From NCBI GenBank assembly GCA_016169945.1, contig JADLSH010000231.1, positions 1,426,001 through 1,490,000 of the forward strand: a stretch of DNA of 64,000 nucleotides. Direction: 5' to 3'. The number at the start of each line of letters is the position of its first letter. The stretch's first letter is position 1. Under the pieces are notes generated by a model. That model searched no databases. It worked only from the letters and a program-made list of their open reading frames with translations, and was not told where the DNA came from. Made by a program: the position numbers and the translations under genes. Positions 22,864 to 36,146 of the stretch are shown here, one piece after another. The DNA is from Trachythela sp. YZ-2020 (Eukaryota > Cnidaria > Anthozoa > Malacalcyonacea > Clavulariidae).

Positions 22864-24602
22864 ACTTGTTTAGGGGCTGTTCATAAGACCCATGCTTGCT
22901 ATGGCAGCTATGCCCATACCAAGATTACCTCAAAAATTGTTTTATATATATCTGTAACCTTGGGGTCCAGTGTCGGCTGCAGCCAAAAAATACAACACTG
23001 CTAGTCCCACAACATTCGGAAGGGTTGTTGTCGTTGCAGCCCATGACTGCCCGCTTGCTAGGACCAAGGCCAGATTTTGGTGTACATGCTGGGTGAAAGA
23101 TTTTGGTGTACATGGAGGTGAAATAAATTTTAGGGGAGGTGCAGTGTCTGTGCCCCAGGAAGAGTGGGTTCTTGAATTTTAGGGTTTGTAAAGTTGTTAA
23201 TAACCTGCCCCCTATTCTTCCACAAAGTTTATGGAAGTTAGGAAGTATCAATTTATTCTTTCCAACACAACTAAAACCAATATGTAAATAACTGTTGAAT
23301 ATGCATTCATGCAGATATGCTTACTTTAATGTAAATGCCGTGGAAGTTGAATACCTTAGGGAAAATTAAAGGTGCATGTTGCTGACTAGGTGCATGTTGC
23401 TGCTGATCACAGTTGGTACATTCATGACAATTGTTGTAGATAAAGAGGTTAGGGTGGTTTTAGTGTGCCCAATAGTAAGAATTGGCATTTTTAAAGATTT
23501 TGTCTTTATTATTATAATGGCCAACTCAATTACCTTTGTTTACTTTTGAAGTCCAAGGTTTTATTTATTTAATTCCCACCTAAATGTCCACATGGGTTAT
23601 AATTGTAGGTTGATGATGGCCTTGGCAAATCATGCTAGCTCACCTTGCAAGCTTGTCACGTGCCTAATATGTGTTGGCTATCCAAGCCAACAGAAAGAAA
23701 TGATATAATCATATTTCCTGGAAAATGAAATTAGTGTATATTTTGCAAAATAGGTAATTACAGAAAATGTTCACACTCCCCCCTAAGGGAAATGGGAAGT
23801 TTGCTCACTCTCTCCACTCCCCTCTTAGGAAGATATCTCCCCCTCTTAGTAAGATGTCTTAAACAGGGACCTAAGGTGCCCCTTTGGATGTGCCAATCTG
23901 AACCAAATTTCATCCACACCCTGTGAACTTGATAATTGACTGTGAGATTGAGTGACATACAGTTACAGACCCTTCATGAAGCAGGAAGAGAAGCAGAAAC
24001 TGACCTGATGGTCCACAACAGTTTGGTTTGTTCACTGCCAACCCCCCTCCCTCCCTCCCTCCCTCCCAATAATGATTCACAATCTAGAATGTTTGGTGTG
24101 GATTGAAAAACGTTTGAATGTTGATGAGCACTCTTGGAACATTTGTAATTAAGTCCCTTCCCCTGTAGATTTGGAAGGATGACAATAGAAGTCTTGGAGG
24201 GGAGTCCAGACCTTTCAAGGCCTAGCCCTACCTGTTTGACCCACTTGAAAGTTTCATGTGAACCCAGTAATGTGGAGATGTTGCCTTAGTCCAACGGCCA
24301 CTTAGTCACTAGCATGGCCGGATTTTGAGGGGAGGTGAGCACATCTCCTGGGATAATTTTGCACCTCCCCTGAGAATTTTTGTGCCACCCCTGGTAATTT
24401 ATACACCTCCCCTTGTTAACAGTTAAACGATGTATCAAATTTAATATTGAATAATAACAGAACCATTACAACCAACTTGCCAAGTTTTGGTCAAACACAA
24501 TTTCAATTGGATGAGTCACACAATCATAATGCATAAATACATACATTACATTACATACATAAAGTAACATTTTTACTTTACACTGCACCTCCCTTAAAAT
24601 TT
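22864..24602. other. Non-coding region with (CTCC)n microsatellite
   Basis: No recognisable gene. Position 23,073-23,142 is the inverted partner of 24,585-24,634. A (CTCC)n run lies at 24,045-24,067. Several runs of ACCTCCCC/GGGGAGGTG occur near 23,130 and 24,330-24,420. Small open frames (e.g. 23,758-23,958, minus strand) carry no known domain. Confidence 0.6.
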
Positions 24603-24634
24603 ATTTCACCTCACCCAGCATGTACACCAAAATC

Positions 24635-27470
24635 TTGTTCAATCTGATCTTTCCAGAAATCAGTGAAGTAGGCAAATAACCTATTTTTTAAATATTTACC
24701 TAGATTATGTAAACTTTCAAGTGGGAGAGAAATACCGTTTAGTGATTCCAAATCACACATTTTTAAAACATAGTTTGTGAATTTAATAGCCTGAGTATTT
24801 GATCGGATATTAAAACTCGCTGTCTCTCCTACAAGAGTATTCATATAATCCGGAGTTTCAATTCGTATCCAATACTTTGTCACTAAAGTAGAGACCTGTA
24901 CTATTAGAGGAACTTTACCCAGTTCACCATATACTGCTAGGTTTGTACTCTTAGAGTGGACTCCGAGTATACGTTTAAAAAATTTCAACTGTAATGATTC
25001 CAGTTTATTTACCATATTGAGAAATCTCTTTTGGAAGAGTTCAAACGAAGAGATTTTACCTAATAAACCTACACCCAAGATTTCACAACCATATAATAAA
25101 ACTGGAACCACCATTGAAGAAAATAGTTTTAGTAAAGTTTTAATCGGTATATTCTCTGCATTTGAAAGTTTGTGCATTAGGCAATTGTAAACACGTAATG
25201 CCTTGCTGTATAACATTGTTATCGCTATCTTAAAATTACCAGTATAATGAAAAGTTAATCCTAAATACGTATATTCGTTTACACAATCCAGTAGATTAGT
25301 TCCGAAGTACCACTTAAACGAGATAAATTGTCGTCTTTGGGACTGTGTCCCGAATATCAGAATTTTCGGTTTTTTTAGGTTAATTTGTAATTTCCATTTC
25401 TTAGTATATAATTCAAGTTTTTGAAGGCATTGTTGTAGCCCAGATTCTGACATTATGACCAAATCGTCGGCATATAATAAACAACTCAACTCAGTGTTTC
25501 CAAACTTCAAAGGTTCGCAGGTAGTATTAAACAACTTAGGTATATCATTGATGAAGAGGTTAAACAGAGTTGGACTTAGATTACATCCTTGTTTCACACC
25601 AATATGGGATTGAAAGAATGGGGTGAAACCTTGTTCGAGCTTAACCGCTGATTTAACAGAGGAGTACATGTTTAGTAAAATTGTGATAAATTTTCTGCTA
25701 CATCCGTAGTTTATCAGTTTAAAAAATAAACCTTCTCGCCAGACACTATCGTATGCTTTCCTGAAGTCTACAAAACATGTAAACATGGGTTTTCGTCTTA
25801 ATTTATAACTGTCTATCAATGTTTTAAGAACGAGCAGATGATCAGACGTTCGAAATCCATGTCTAAAACCTATTTGGTACTTATTCAAAATACTGTTTTC
25901 TTCCAGAAAAAGATTCAAACGTGCGTTAAGAATTGTCGCCAATTTCTTTTAAAGAAATAGGTTTGTCAAGAATCTCAACACTACAGGTCGCCCAAAGGTT
26001 AACATCTCTAACTATTTGAGATTCAGCACTATTGCTCTCAGCGGAAAAATTAATCTTGTTTAGGTCATGGAGATAATTAAACCACTCAACGGACGATATT
26101 TCATTGGAACCACTAGTGCGATTTGATTTAATGGAGTTAACAAGGTTCCAAAACTCTTTCGGATTGCTATCTGCCAAGATTTTAATTTTATCCAATATAT
26201 TACTATGAAAGTTCCTCCTAAGTTTTCTAGTTAATTTTTTGTATTCTGTTTTCTTAGTAAAAAACAGGTGTCTTATAAAAGGGTTATTTGGTTGACTTGA
26301 TAACAGTTTCCCTAAGTTTCGTAGTTCTTTTTTAAGACGGTAGCAGTTATTATCAAACCATTTCTGCTTTGGTATTGAGTTCGTTTCTGCCTTATTAGAT
26401 TTCTTCTTCAGTTTTTTAAAAGGTATTATTTTTCTAGCTGCTTTGCTAATAGTTTGTGTAAAATCATTAGCTAGACAGTTGATGTCTATCTCATTATCGT
26501 TCGAGGGAGCGAAAATTTTATCTAAATGATCATTCATTTCTTCAGTATTAAAGATATTGTGCAATTCTTCCCTAAAACTGTCATTCCATTGGAAGGCTAA
26601 AGGGTGTGGTGTTAATTCTATATTAGAACCACAAGTCACTAAATCTGAAATAGTAGCCTTTATAGCGAAAGACAGAAAACAGTGATGTGAAAACTCTGTG
26701 AAGGATGAAACAGAAAAATGACTTAAAGAAGAAAAAAGACTCTGAGCAACAATAGTATAATCTACAACACTCGATCCATTGTAAGTGTGACATGTGAATT
26801 GTCCAACAAAATCACCCTTAGACCTCCCATTTAGGGTGATCAGGGAATTTTCACAACATAATTCAACTAGAGATCTCCCATCTACATTTGTGCCACCGTC
26901 TTGAGAATTCCGACAGTCAACTGGACCAGAGGAGTTAATGTATAAGCTAGAATCGTCAACAAAATCATTTAAATTTCCTGTTCTAGCATTAAAATCTCCA
27001 CATAAAATGATCTCACCTAGATTAGAAAATTTATTTATGTCATTTTGGAGAGTTTCAAAGTGATTTACGTTTAATCTATATTCCCTAGGAGAATTTTGTG
27101 GAGGAATATAGACTGAACAAATGAAAATATCATGTGTTAGGTTAAAGAAATCCTTATCCAGTTTCCACCAAACAAATTTTTCACAACTTTCTTTGTCAAG
27201 AAATTTGACTCCTTTACGGATAGAGGACTTTACTAAAATTGTAATGCCCCCTGAGTTTCTGCAGCTGTTTTTTGATTTTTTTCTGCATTTCGAAAATGAG
27301 TAAAAACCATCAAGATTCAGATCACAGTTATCTTGAGATAACCAAGTTTCTACCAATGAAATAAAGTCAAATTGACTAATTGTGGAAATAAAGTCAGAAT
27401 CAGCAACCTTTCTTGAAAGACCTTCAATATTCCAAGAACAGAACCGCAAAAAATTTTTGTTAACTGGCAA
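24635..27470 (-). pseudogene. LINE endonuclease-reverse transcriptase with fused deletion junction
   Basis: Minus-strand segment one (27,470-25,926) is an APE-type endonuclease: FCSWNIEGLS, SLVETWLS, VYIPPQNSP, ILCGDFNARTG, VVDYTIV and FSHHCFLS. Segment two (25,942-24,611) is reverse transcriptase from the fingers onward: GFRHGFRTSDHL, CFVDFRKAYDSVWR, GVKQGCNLSPTLFNLFIND, LLYADDLVIM. The two overlap out of frame at 25,926-25,942, and the ~100-residue connector normally present between them is missing, so a deletion fused the halves. It differs from the CR1/L2-like elements here (GVKQGCNLSP rather than GVPQGS) and may be of the I/Nimb or RTE side; the clade is uncertain. The last codons run into flanking sequence. 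Confidence 0.85.
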
Positions 27471-27475
27471 AAATT

Positions 27476-28249
27476 ATAGTTGAACTACAGTATATCATGG
27501 GACAAAGGGCTGTTTGTTAACAACTTTCAGCAATCACTGGTAGTCACTAGTGGCAGACAAAGAACTTTGCATATAATATATTTTCAGTTATTTTAATGGA
27601 AGGGCTTCTTAAAAATACAACCTTTTGCATAAACACAGCAACCAAAACACTAATTTTTGCAACCATTCTATAAACACATGTGGTCACAACCAAAAATATA
27701 GCCAAGATAAAGTCAACAGCAAAGCAGATGTATTTTACAGTCAATACTGTTCGGAAATAACGAGAAAGTTGCTAGTAAACCGGTTTTTTTTTCGCGACAA
27801 ACCATGTCAAAGTGAAGCCATGCCTCTGGGACATGTTGACAAAATGTTGGCTAAAACATTTTGATTTTTAACTGCCTGTACGTAGAATTCAAGCAGTCAG
27901 AAATGCATAAAAACAATAAATCTAGATTCTTTGGTTACAGAGCTCCATTTGAAGGGGTAAAATGTCTACAGTGCTCTTACCGATCACTTTATTTACTTCA
28001 AAACGTGCGACAGAGTAGTTTTCGAAGCCAGCTTTTTGCCAAATTTGCTTCACTCCTGTGTCAACTCGAAAGCAATTTTCTCGCGAATTATCGAATGGAT
28101 TTCGCCGAAACTTACGTTTATGAGTCCTGATCGCCTCTGCTAAAAATACAACTTTTAAACCAGTGTTTGGAGCGAAAGATAAAGCATAAAAATTTAAAAA
28201 TATAGCTTCGTTTAAAATACACATTTTCCGTCCGCCGTTTGGCGCGAAA
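27476..28249 (-). repeat. Right 0.77-kb arm of the large inverted repeat
   Basis: Reverse complement of 22,090-22,863. The LINE coding sequence starts within 6 bases of its inner end, so either this arm was the LINE's upstream flank or the LINE replaced ~209 bp of the copied unit. Confidence 0.88.
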
Positions 28250-29385
28250 TCAGGGTTGGTAGGTCCTGCGCATGCTCGGAGCCAAATAGCTGTCAAAAAG
28301 AGGCCAAAATCTACCAAAAGAGGCCAAACTACAATTTTTCTAAAGAGGCCAAGAAAAAGCTAAAAGAGGCTAAATTAAATTCCAATATCGTGCCCATTTT
28401 TTTCCTCGATGGAGCTCTTAAGTTCTCAGCAAAAAGAGGTTAACCGAATGATTTCGAATGGTGGCGTAACGCTCATTGGGTAGGGTTAGTTCAAAAACTA
28501 AGGGTCGCCGACAGTTAGCGGCCCCCATCAGCTACGGCATATCGTCCAGAAAGTTAGAAAGCAGGTTAAGAATCAATGGGAAAATGCAAAATTAATAATG
28601 CTAAATAATAAAGCCTTCAACGAATTGCTTTATATATAATGAACCTGCCGAGGCGGACGTCTGCGAAAACAGCGCTTATTTAATTGCCATTGGTTAGTTT
28701 ATCAGCATTACAATTGGCCAATAGGCACAACTAATTTATTCCATAAATGGATTAAATGATCCCCAAAAATGTATAATTTAATAATTATATACAATAATTA
28801 GTAAATTACTACGTCATTTACCATTGATAACCACATTATTATGACAATTAAACATTAAACTTGATAAATTTTTTTTAAATTTCTTTGAAATGAAAAGAGG
28901 CCAAAAAGTAGCCAAATGGCCAATTTTTTTTTTCGAGGCCAAACAAGAAAAAAAAAGGCTATCGCTAAATTATATCGCTATAATTTCTTTGGACCGAAAT
29001 TTCAGTATTTCCGGCCGATCAAATAAATCAATGATAGTAATTTTAATTCGGAAAATGAATTAAGTTCGTATTTGTGACACATTCCAATGGAAATGATGTC
29101 AATAAACAAACAACTTCAGTCGCTTTTGTAACTTTGGACACGGTTAATGGAACTAGAGCATTGGACTGAAACTTCGCACTTCTGAATAGGATTCAAGTTT
29201 CTGAATACGAATCTCATAGTTTGCGAGTACTGTATCACTCTTCAGTGATTCAAATTTTGTTATTTTATGTTTCAGTTATTTTCCAAATGGATAAGTGATT
29301 TTCCGAATATATCAATTCTCCAAAAGTTGGGGGGGGGGGAGTGAGTCACCCCCCCAATACCCCCCCCTCGCTACGGCCCTATTCA
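28250..29385. other. AT-rich non-coding region with AAAGAGGCCAAA repeats
   Basis: The word AAAAGAGGCCAAA and variants recur around 28,303-28,375 and 28,893-28,960. Opposed G- and C-runs lie at 29,329-29,369. No coding sequence or RNA gene recognised. Confidence 0.6.
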
Positions 29386-29516
29386 AAGGTATTGTTCATC
29401 AAAGTTTGACCGTACAGATGAAAAGTCAATCAAACGCTCAACGCTGTATTTATAGCCATGTCTATAAAATGTGACTTGTGCGACAAGATATTTTCACATA
29501 AAAGATCTTTAACAAG

Positions 29517-30135
29517 ACTTCAAAAATTCATTAATTATTCATAAGCAAAATACAAAAGAAATGCATCTTTAATCAATCTTTCTACCATGTAGTACAGAAC
29601 TCATTAATAAAACATCAGTGTCTTTAAATGTGATAGAACACTCATTAATAAAACATCAGTGTCTTTAAATTTGATAGAACACTCATTCAAAATTCACTCA
29701 TTAAATTTTATCAACACTTTCTTATACCTTTCAACAGCCATTTTCATTAAAAATAGCTTTAATGGCTAAAGTTTACACAATAAGTACACTGTCCTTTCCA
29801 AACTAAAGTACACTCAACTATACACTGGAATACAGTCAAACTAAACCAACAATTCAAACGTACAACTTTACTTTTTCTGCTCAATTGCCAGTCTTCAAAA
29901 ATCTTGTAAGCCAATTTTGTGCAATATCTTGTCGTAGATGGAACAACCGCTTCTACACTATCTCGTTCTTCGTCAATGGTTTTAGCCGACCTGAAGCGCT
30001 TCATCTCACAATTACACCAACACTATGCTGCGGCACAAGCAGCAGTCCAAACGCACTGCAGCGTGTCCCTCGTTTGCATTGCTAAATAATTTCACACTAT
30101 AGATAAATACTAATTAATGGCAATTTTTGAAGCCA
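29517..30135 (-). mobile_element. Insertion in zinc-finger copy 3 with Crypton-like (DUF3504) N-terminal fragment
   Basis: Ends show an inverted repeat (CTTCAAAAATT at 29,517 and AATTTTTGAAG ending 30,134, extending through CATTAATTA). The minus strand (30,004-29,759) encodes FRSAKTIDEERDSVEAV...TTRYCTKLAYKIFEDWQ, which I recognise as the start of the DUF3504/Crypton-type protein common in cnidarian genomes; the tyrosine recombinase part is absent. A 43-bp tandem duplication lies at 29,602-29,685. The boundary is ambiguous: the pre-insertion sequence in copy 2 allows either a 2-bp duplication or an 8-bp one (ACTTCAAA/ACATCAAA). Confidence 0.6.
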
Positions 30136-30362
<227 letters not shown>

Positions 30363-30971
30363 TGATGTTTGTAAGAAACGATTTTCATGTTCAAGATAGC
30401 AGCACACAAACGGACACACACTGGAGACAAGCCTTATGAATGCGATGTTTGCAACCAAAGGTTTACCTATGCAAGCAACTTAGCACAACATCAAAGAATA
30501 CATACTGGAGACAGACCTTATGAATGTAAGGTTTGCAATCAAGCAGCTTGACAAGACATAAAAGAACAATACACAGGAGAAACAAGAGTTTTGAGTGTAC
30601 TATATGCAAGAAAATATTCAGAAAACGACAATGGCTGAATCATCACAGAAGATGGCATTTAAAAGATGGCTTGTTATTGTGCGCCACTTGTGGCAGAGAA
30701 ATTATTCCATCACAAGGTGTGCAAGGGCATTCTAATGAAAAATCTAGTGGCAATCATTATGATTGTGACAAGTGTGACAAGCAGTTCCCAGATCTTGAAA
30801 TTTAAGGCAAGCGACCATAGTACCTCCTATGAATGTGATGTCTGTCAAGAATTAGAAGCGAGCGAACCAACTGGTATTGGGTATATTTGTTGTGTCTGTG
30901 ATGTTGAGTTTGACATTGCAAGTGAACTTGAAAATCATATGGATACCCATGACAATATGATGGCTCACTAA

Positions 30972-31597
30972 GTAGTATTAACTGTTACACGTTAAAAATG
31001 TTGATATTTTGGTGAAATTTGTTAGTTTTGATCCATTAATGAACACTGTTAGAATGGAACGTTTTGATATTTGCTGGTAACTAGATTAATTGTTTTTCAA
31101 AGTTTGTACATATTGGATTCTTAGTGTAATAAACTGCAATTAGAATAATATTACTTATTACATTGTACTTCATTTTGTCATGTCAGCATTTGAAATATTT
31201 GCAGCAGTGAGCAGTTTAGTATGACACTATATTACTTACTGTAAATCATCTATTTAGCTTCCTCAATCTCAAATAAGCTCCCCTCTCTATCTCTAATAAG
31301 GCTGCCCTTTTTAGAGGACAAAATTTATCAAGGCCCTCTCTGTCTCTCTATTAAGCCCCACCCCTTCACATGAAAGAAAACACGTGTACTGATTGGATAT
31401 CCTAATTTCATTTTCCTTGTTCACGTTTCCATGTTTTCGTTTTGCTTTTCACAATATATAATCATGGTCAGGTACAATATTGCGAAATCTCACACCACAT
31501 TAAACGAAAATTTGCTTTTGTAAAGCGGAAGAATGACTCTTTAGTAATTGCAAATTTGCTGTACAAAGCGGAAGCACGATATTCAATTTACGCGCCA
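30972..31597 (+). repeat. 3' flank of zinc-finger segment, copy 3
   Basis: Matches 21,122-21,941 but lacks MITE B. The uninterrupted AGTTTAGTATGACAC at about 31,211 is the empty site. It also lacks the palindrome at TTAGTAATTGCAAATTTG (about 31,541). It ends in TTACGCGCCA next to a TA-target MITE. Confidence 0.85.
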
Positions 31598-31599
31598 TA

Positions 31600-31778
31600 G
31601 ACCACTTTCATAATTCAGATGAGTTTAAATATTCTTTTATGTGCATCTTAATAAGCCTTATCAGCCTCGTTTCTGTGACTGAAATTGAATAGAATTTATT
31701 AACCCGAACGAGGTCAATGAGGCTTATTAAGATGTACATAAAAGAATATTTAAACTCATCTGAATTATGAAAGTGGTC
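31600..31778. mobile_element. Palindromic MITE with TA target duplication
   Basis: Ends read GACCACTTTCATAATTCAGA inward on both sides with ~60-bp near-perfect inverted arms. TA flanks it at 31,598-31,599 and 31,779-31,780. TA duplication and long arms suggest Tc1/mariner-type mobilisation; no transposase is encoded. Confidence 0.85.
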
Positions 31779-31833
31779 TATACAGGTCTTCTAATATACT
31801 CCCCCTATAAGAGACAGACTTGGAGCAAGTCTA

Positions 31834-32400
31834 GGTTTCCACTTGCAAGGAAATTTCCCTGCAAAAGGAGATTTTGGCCTTTACAAGGAACAATGCAAGG
31901 AATTCCTTGTTTGAGGCTAAATTTCCTTGCCATTTCCCTGTAAATCTTTGGTTTCTGCATGTCAAATCTTCCCCAGAATGCAGGAAATGCCATTTCAGAG
32001 ACTCCTGGCCAGAATTCAAAATTTTCCGGGGGAACAAGCACCTGGACCACCCTACAGTTATCTTATCCCCCATGCCACTCAACCAAACTAATGTTCCGCC
32101 GCCACTGTGAGACACAACCCAACCTCGTACCCAGGACTGCTCGGCTGATGAGGCATTCATGCGCTCAACCTCGTACCCAGGGCTTTGTGCTTGTGCCACA
32201 AGCACAGAAACCCTGGGTGCGAGGTTGTGATGGGTTTCATAGTCTCCGAGAAGTCTCTGAGAAAAAGAAATTTGATAATTTTAATAAGAACTGCAAGGAA
32301 ATTTGAAGGGAAATTTCGTGATTTTTGCAAGGAAATTTAACGGGGAAAAAGGAAATTTATCGCTCGAAATAGGACATTTCACTTACGACTTATGGAAGCA
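31834..32400. mobile_element. CTTGCAAGG-family non-autonomous element with nested palindrome
   Basis: The start GGTTTCCACTTGCAAGG and the end TATGGAAGCACTG are approximate inverses, and the body is full of AAGGAAATTT words. Inside, 32,117-32,228 carries AACCTCGTACCCAGG twice and its inverse CCCTGGGTGCGAGGTT once, probably a separate nested MITE. No target duplication was resolved. Confidence 0.55.
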
Positions 32401-32414
32401 CTGACTGTAATACC

Positions 32415-33010
32415 CAGTGAACTCTAAGTAGACTGGAACGCTAACTCCTATGATTAAGCCCTATGATTGGGTGAAGCCAAATTGATGCATAATCTGAAGC
32501 AAAAGGCGGGAACCGCGCGACTAAAATGCACTTTCAAAAGGACTAAGGCGAGTTTTGAGGAGTGGGAAATTCAGTCAAAAGTTTCTTTTTTAGCGAAAAT
32601 GAGAAAGAAAAATAGCTTTTTCATCGGAATTTTTCAATTTTAAAGATTGAAACCTGGTTTTCTGGATAGTTCTAAGTAGTCTACATCCACCAACTGCAAA
32701 AACTTCAGGGGTGTCAGCTTTATATTCGAAATATTGGACAAGTTTGAACGTGTCGATGAAAACTTCGCTCTTCAACTTTAAAAAAATAAGGTTAAAATCT
32801 TTCTACGGTCTTGAAACTTGTTTTCTACTAAAGTTCAAGTATTGTTGCTTGTTTTAAGCCTTTAATCTTGCTCCAATGAGGATGTTTTGTGTAAGAAAAT
32901 CGACGCTTTTTAGGCGGTGTATTTTCGGCTTCGGACCTTCAATGGCGGCCTTCAATTTGGCTTCAAAGATGGCGGCCGAGTTATCGTTCCAGTCTACTTA
33001 GAGTTCACTG
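32415..33010. mobile_element. hAT-like MITE with 8-bp target duplication
   Basis: Termini read CAGTGAACTCTAAGTAGACT inward on both sides. The 8-bp direct repeat GTAATACC flanks it exactly (32,407-32,414 and 33,011-33,018). CAGTG ends and 8-bp duplications are diagnostic of hAT elements. The interior (596 bp total) shows no transposase. The same terminus occurs at the centre of the giant palindrome. Confidence 0.93.
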
Positions 33011-33018
33011 GTAATACC

Positions 33019-34456
33019 ATACTGTATATTTCTTTTATTTTCTGTACAAACTGGTAAAATAGTGATAAGATTTTTACTTTTAACTATAAAATTACCAACT
33101 GCCCAACTGTATAAAGTAGGTATGTTATTTTGTACTCTTTAGCTTTGATTTACTGTAAAATTCAATCTTAGACATCTCACAAAACATTTCGAAATTGTCA
33201 TAAAACTTCAACTGTTTTTTAAATTTTTGGGAATGCGCCTTGAAAAATAAGCTCAAATAGAGTTCTAAATATTTATTATGAATCACCACGATACACTTCA
33301 ATGACTTGATCAATAACAGTCTTTTAAATATGAACATAAGAAAACAATTGTTCCACCAATATCAACAAGAAATGTCAAGTTTCTTCTACTTTTAAACTGT
33401 CTATTAATCATCATCACAAACTCTTAAGTCAATAACAATCTTGGAATTGTTCTTAAACGACAACTCCACAGTAGGAAAGGCGACCATCGTTGAAGTTATA
33501 ACTTCGTCCACCTCTGTCGTGAGGACTGCCCTATCAAATTAATGCCACTACCCTATCTACAATATCATCGAAGATGGTTACAGTATGTATATAAAGTATG
33601 GTATATAACACAGCATACTAGATCCATATAATAATATTGCGTTGTGGGTAAAATTCAATACTAATAATAAGTTCAGTTCTGTACATTGTGTGCCATTAAT
33701 TAATAAGATCCCATCATACGACATATGGTTGCAGCTGTTGATGTTAACTTATTATCTTGACTCTTGTATTAAAATATACATGTATACAAGTGAGTTTAGT
33801 ATGAGATTGTTCTGCAAGTGAGGTGTTGCTGTCCTGATCGACAACATTATCCAGCCAATATCCGATTATTTTATTCACGATTGTTGTATTCGTCTATAAA
33901 CAAAAACCTTTATGTTAGAACTTAAGGCAAAAAATGACTTTTGTAGAACATGCAACAATACATAAGACAAGATATAGTATTATAAGAAGAGAGGGGTAAT
34001 ATATAACACGGATTTGATCTCCGAAGAGGTTTATTTGCCCTCCGATTGCTCCGAAGAGCCATGAAATATGGCGCGAAGTATGCTCCAAAACCCATCACAA
34101 AATCTGCTGTAATTCACACAATTAAACTTTCAGAATTCATGTTTAACTACTTACCAAATGAGGATAAGTGTCCATGTTAGATGGCAACAAAGCAGGATAA
34201 TTTATCAAGGAAAACGGCGAGAAAAACGGGACAACTTTTCAAGTAAAAATCAAGATACTTTCGCAGCAAAAATGGCGAACACAATAACACGACTACACGA
34301 GGTCAATTCAGGTCAATTGGAGGGTTGTAAGCTAATCGCGGATTGGCTTATATAAGCTCGTCGCTGAATGGCTACAAGCTAACACTAACACTAACATTAA
34401 CATCACAAGTCGATAGCATTATATCTGCTACGGAGATACAAAAATGAATCGTTATA
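33019..34456. other. AT-rich region without recognised gene
   Basis: Only short unassigned open frames on both strands. Purine/pyrimidine patterns such as CTCCGAAGAG repeated near 34,019-34,056 were seen but not resolved into an element. Confidence 0.5.
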
Positions 34457-34558
34457 AATCCACGCCATATTCGCCATCCTGGCTAGTACAACCGGAACTT
34501 TGTACCTATCAAAACCTTATAAAAACGTCCGGTTGTACTAGCCAGGATGGCGTGGATT
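34457..34558. repeat. Inverted repeat, 31-bp arms
   Basis: Arms AATCCACGCCA...CTAGTACAACCGGA and the inverse pair around a ~31-base loop. The left arm contains a 9-base insertion. It is probably a small foldback element. Confidence 0.85.
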
Positions 34559-35259
34559 GGCGTCAGCAATTAAATTTTTTGCGGACAAAAACATCAAAGG
34601 CACCGACTCAAGATATCCTTCTGGTGTATTATCTATTCTGTGTCAATCATAATCAATGCCAAAAATAAAATGCCTAGATGGCAGTTATTTTTCTGACGTA
34701 TACATATAAAAACAAAATCGTTATCTTAGCCAATCATGTTGCTAGTTACCAGTTTTCTCCCGGCTTGAACTTGCGCATGCGCATAACTTACGAAAAGATC
34801 CAGTCCTGTCCTGTCACTGAGCTATACTATATTACTGGAGGACGTGCACGGCAGTGAAAAGTGAAGCCAAAAACATGGCGGATTTCGGCATTTGCTGACG
34901 TCATTGATCCCAAATGCCCATGGTAATTACCACTGACAAACCGCGATCCTAAGCTTCAAACAAAGTCTTTGCCTCCCTGGTTTTTGCACAAATATTTTAA
35001 TATTTTTATTTATTTTTTCCCGACCTTGCTGTTTATCCAACAACGACGAGAGAAAAATGCCTTTTTGGTGCGCATTTGGCTGCCACAATTCTTTATCAAA
35101 GAAAAATATTTCTTCTCACCGGTAAGAATCCATGAAACTCTTTGATTGGGTTTGGTTTCGTAAGAATCCATGAAACTCTTTGATGGACTGGACAGGAGTG
35201 TCATGGCGGCGTGACGTGTTGAGTAATGCTCCGTAGCTTCTGTAACTTATCTCGTTAAT

Positions 35260-36084
35260 ATGAGCGCCAAAAGTCTAACTGTTGACTCTTTAAGGGAAAA
35301 ATGGAACACTGAGTTCCTTCCTAATATTAAAAAGGAAATAAGATCCGAAATCAAGGCTGAAATTCATGATATTAATTTGTCATTAAACCAAATGGTGTAA
35401 AGACTCGACAACATCGAGACCTCACAACAGCTACTCAGCGATATATACGATTCCATTTTGACATCAATTCAGACAACAAAGAAACAACTGGACGAACTAT
35501 CTAAAAAGAATGAATCCCACGAAGTGGCTTTGAATAAACAAAGCGGTTATATCTACAATGTTCATGTCGAACTTGATGCCATGCAGCAGTACTCGAGAAG
35601 AGACTGTCTAGCACTTTCAGGAATCCCGGTTCTGCCGAAGGACTGCTCAGCAAAGCTCGTGCAAGAAGTTGGAGAAATCATAGGTGTACATGTGGAAGAT
35701 GACGATATCTCAGTTGCCCATCGGCTGCCTGACTCCAAAGGGAAAAAGGACCGAATTATCGTCAAATTTGTTCGCAGAGAGAAGCGTGATGAGTTTTACA
35801 AGGCTCGAAAATATGCAAAAGACAGTAAATCAAATAGTCTGCCGTCAGTTGCAAGCGAAATGGGAAAGTCTGTTCATTACACTTCGGGAATCTACATCAA
35901 CGAGTCGCTTACCCAGTACAGAAATGGACTGTTTGGTAGGATTAACAAATTCAGGAAAAGCAAACACTACAAATATCTGTGGACAAATGGCGGTAAGATT
36001 TATTTACGACAGTCTGATAGCTCGCCTACGCAAGCTTTCCAGACTCACGAGGAATTTAATGAATTCGTCGATTCAACCGCTTAG
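35260..36084 (+). pseudogene. LINE ORF1 (RRM/Transposase_22-like) with in-frame stop
   Basis: The frame opens with ATG at 35,260 (MSAKSLTVDS) and runs in phase with the long ORF at 35,458-36,084, except for one TAA at 35,398-35,400. The protein has an N-terminal coiled coil, then an RRM-like block (RRDCLALSGIPVLP, DISVAHRLPDSKGKKDRIIVKF) and a C-terminal domain with GGKIYLRQSDSS, as in L1-type ORF1p. Apart from that single stop the ORF is intact. Confidence 0.8.
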
Positions 36085-36146
36085 ACCTTTATCATATATT
36101 AAATTCAAGTAAACATTTCACAGGTAAAATATAAAACATCGATATT

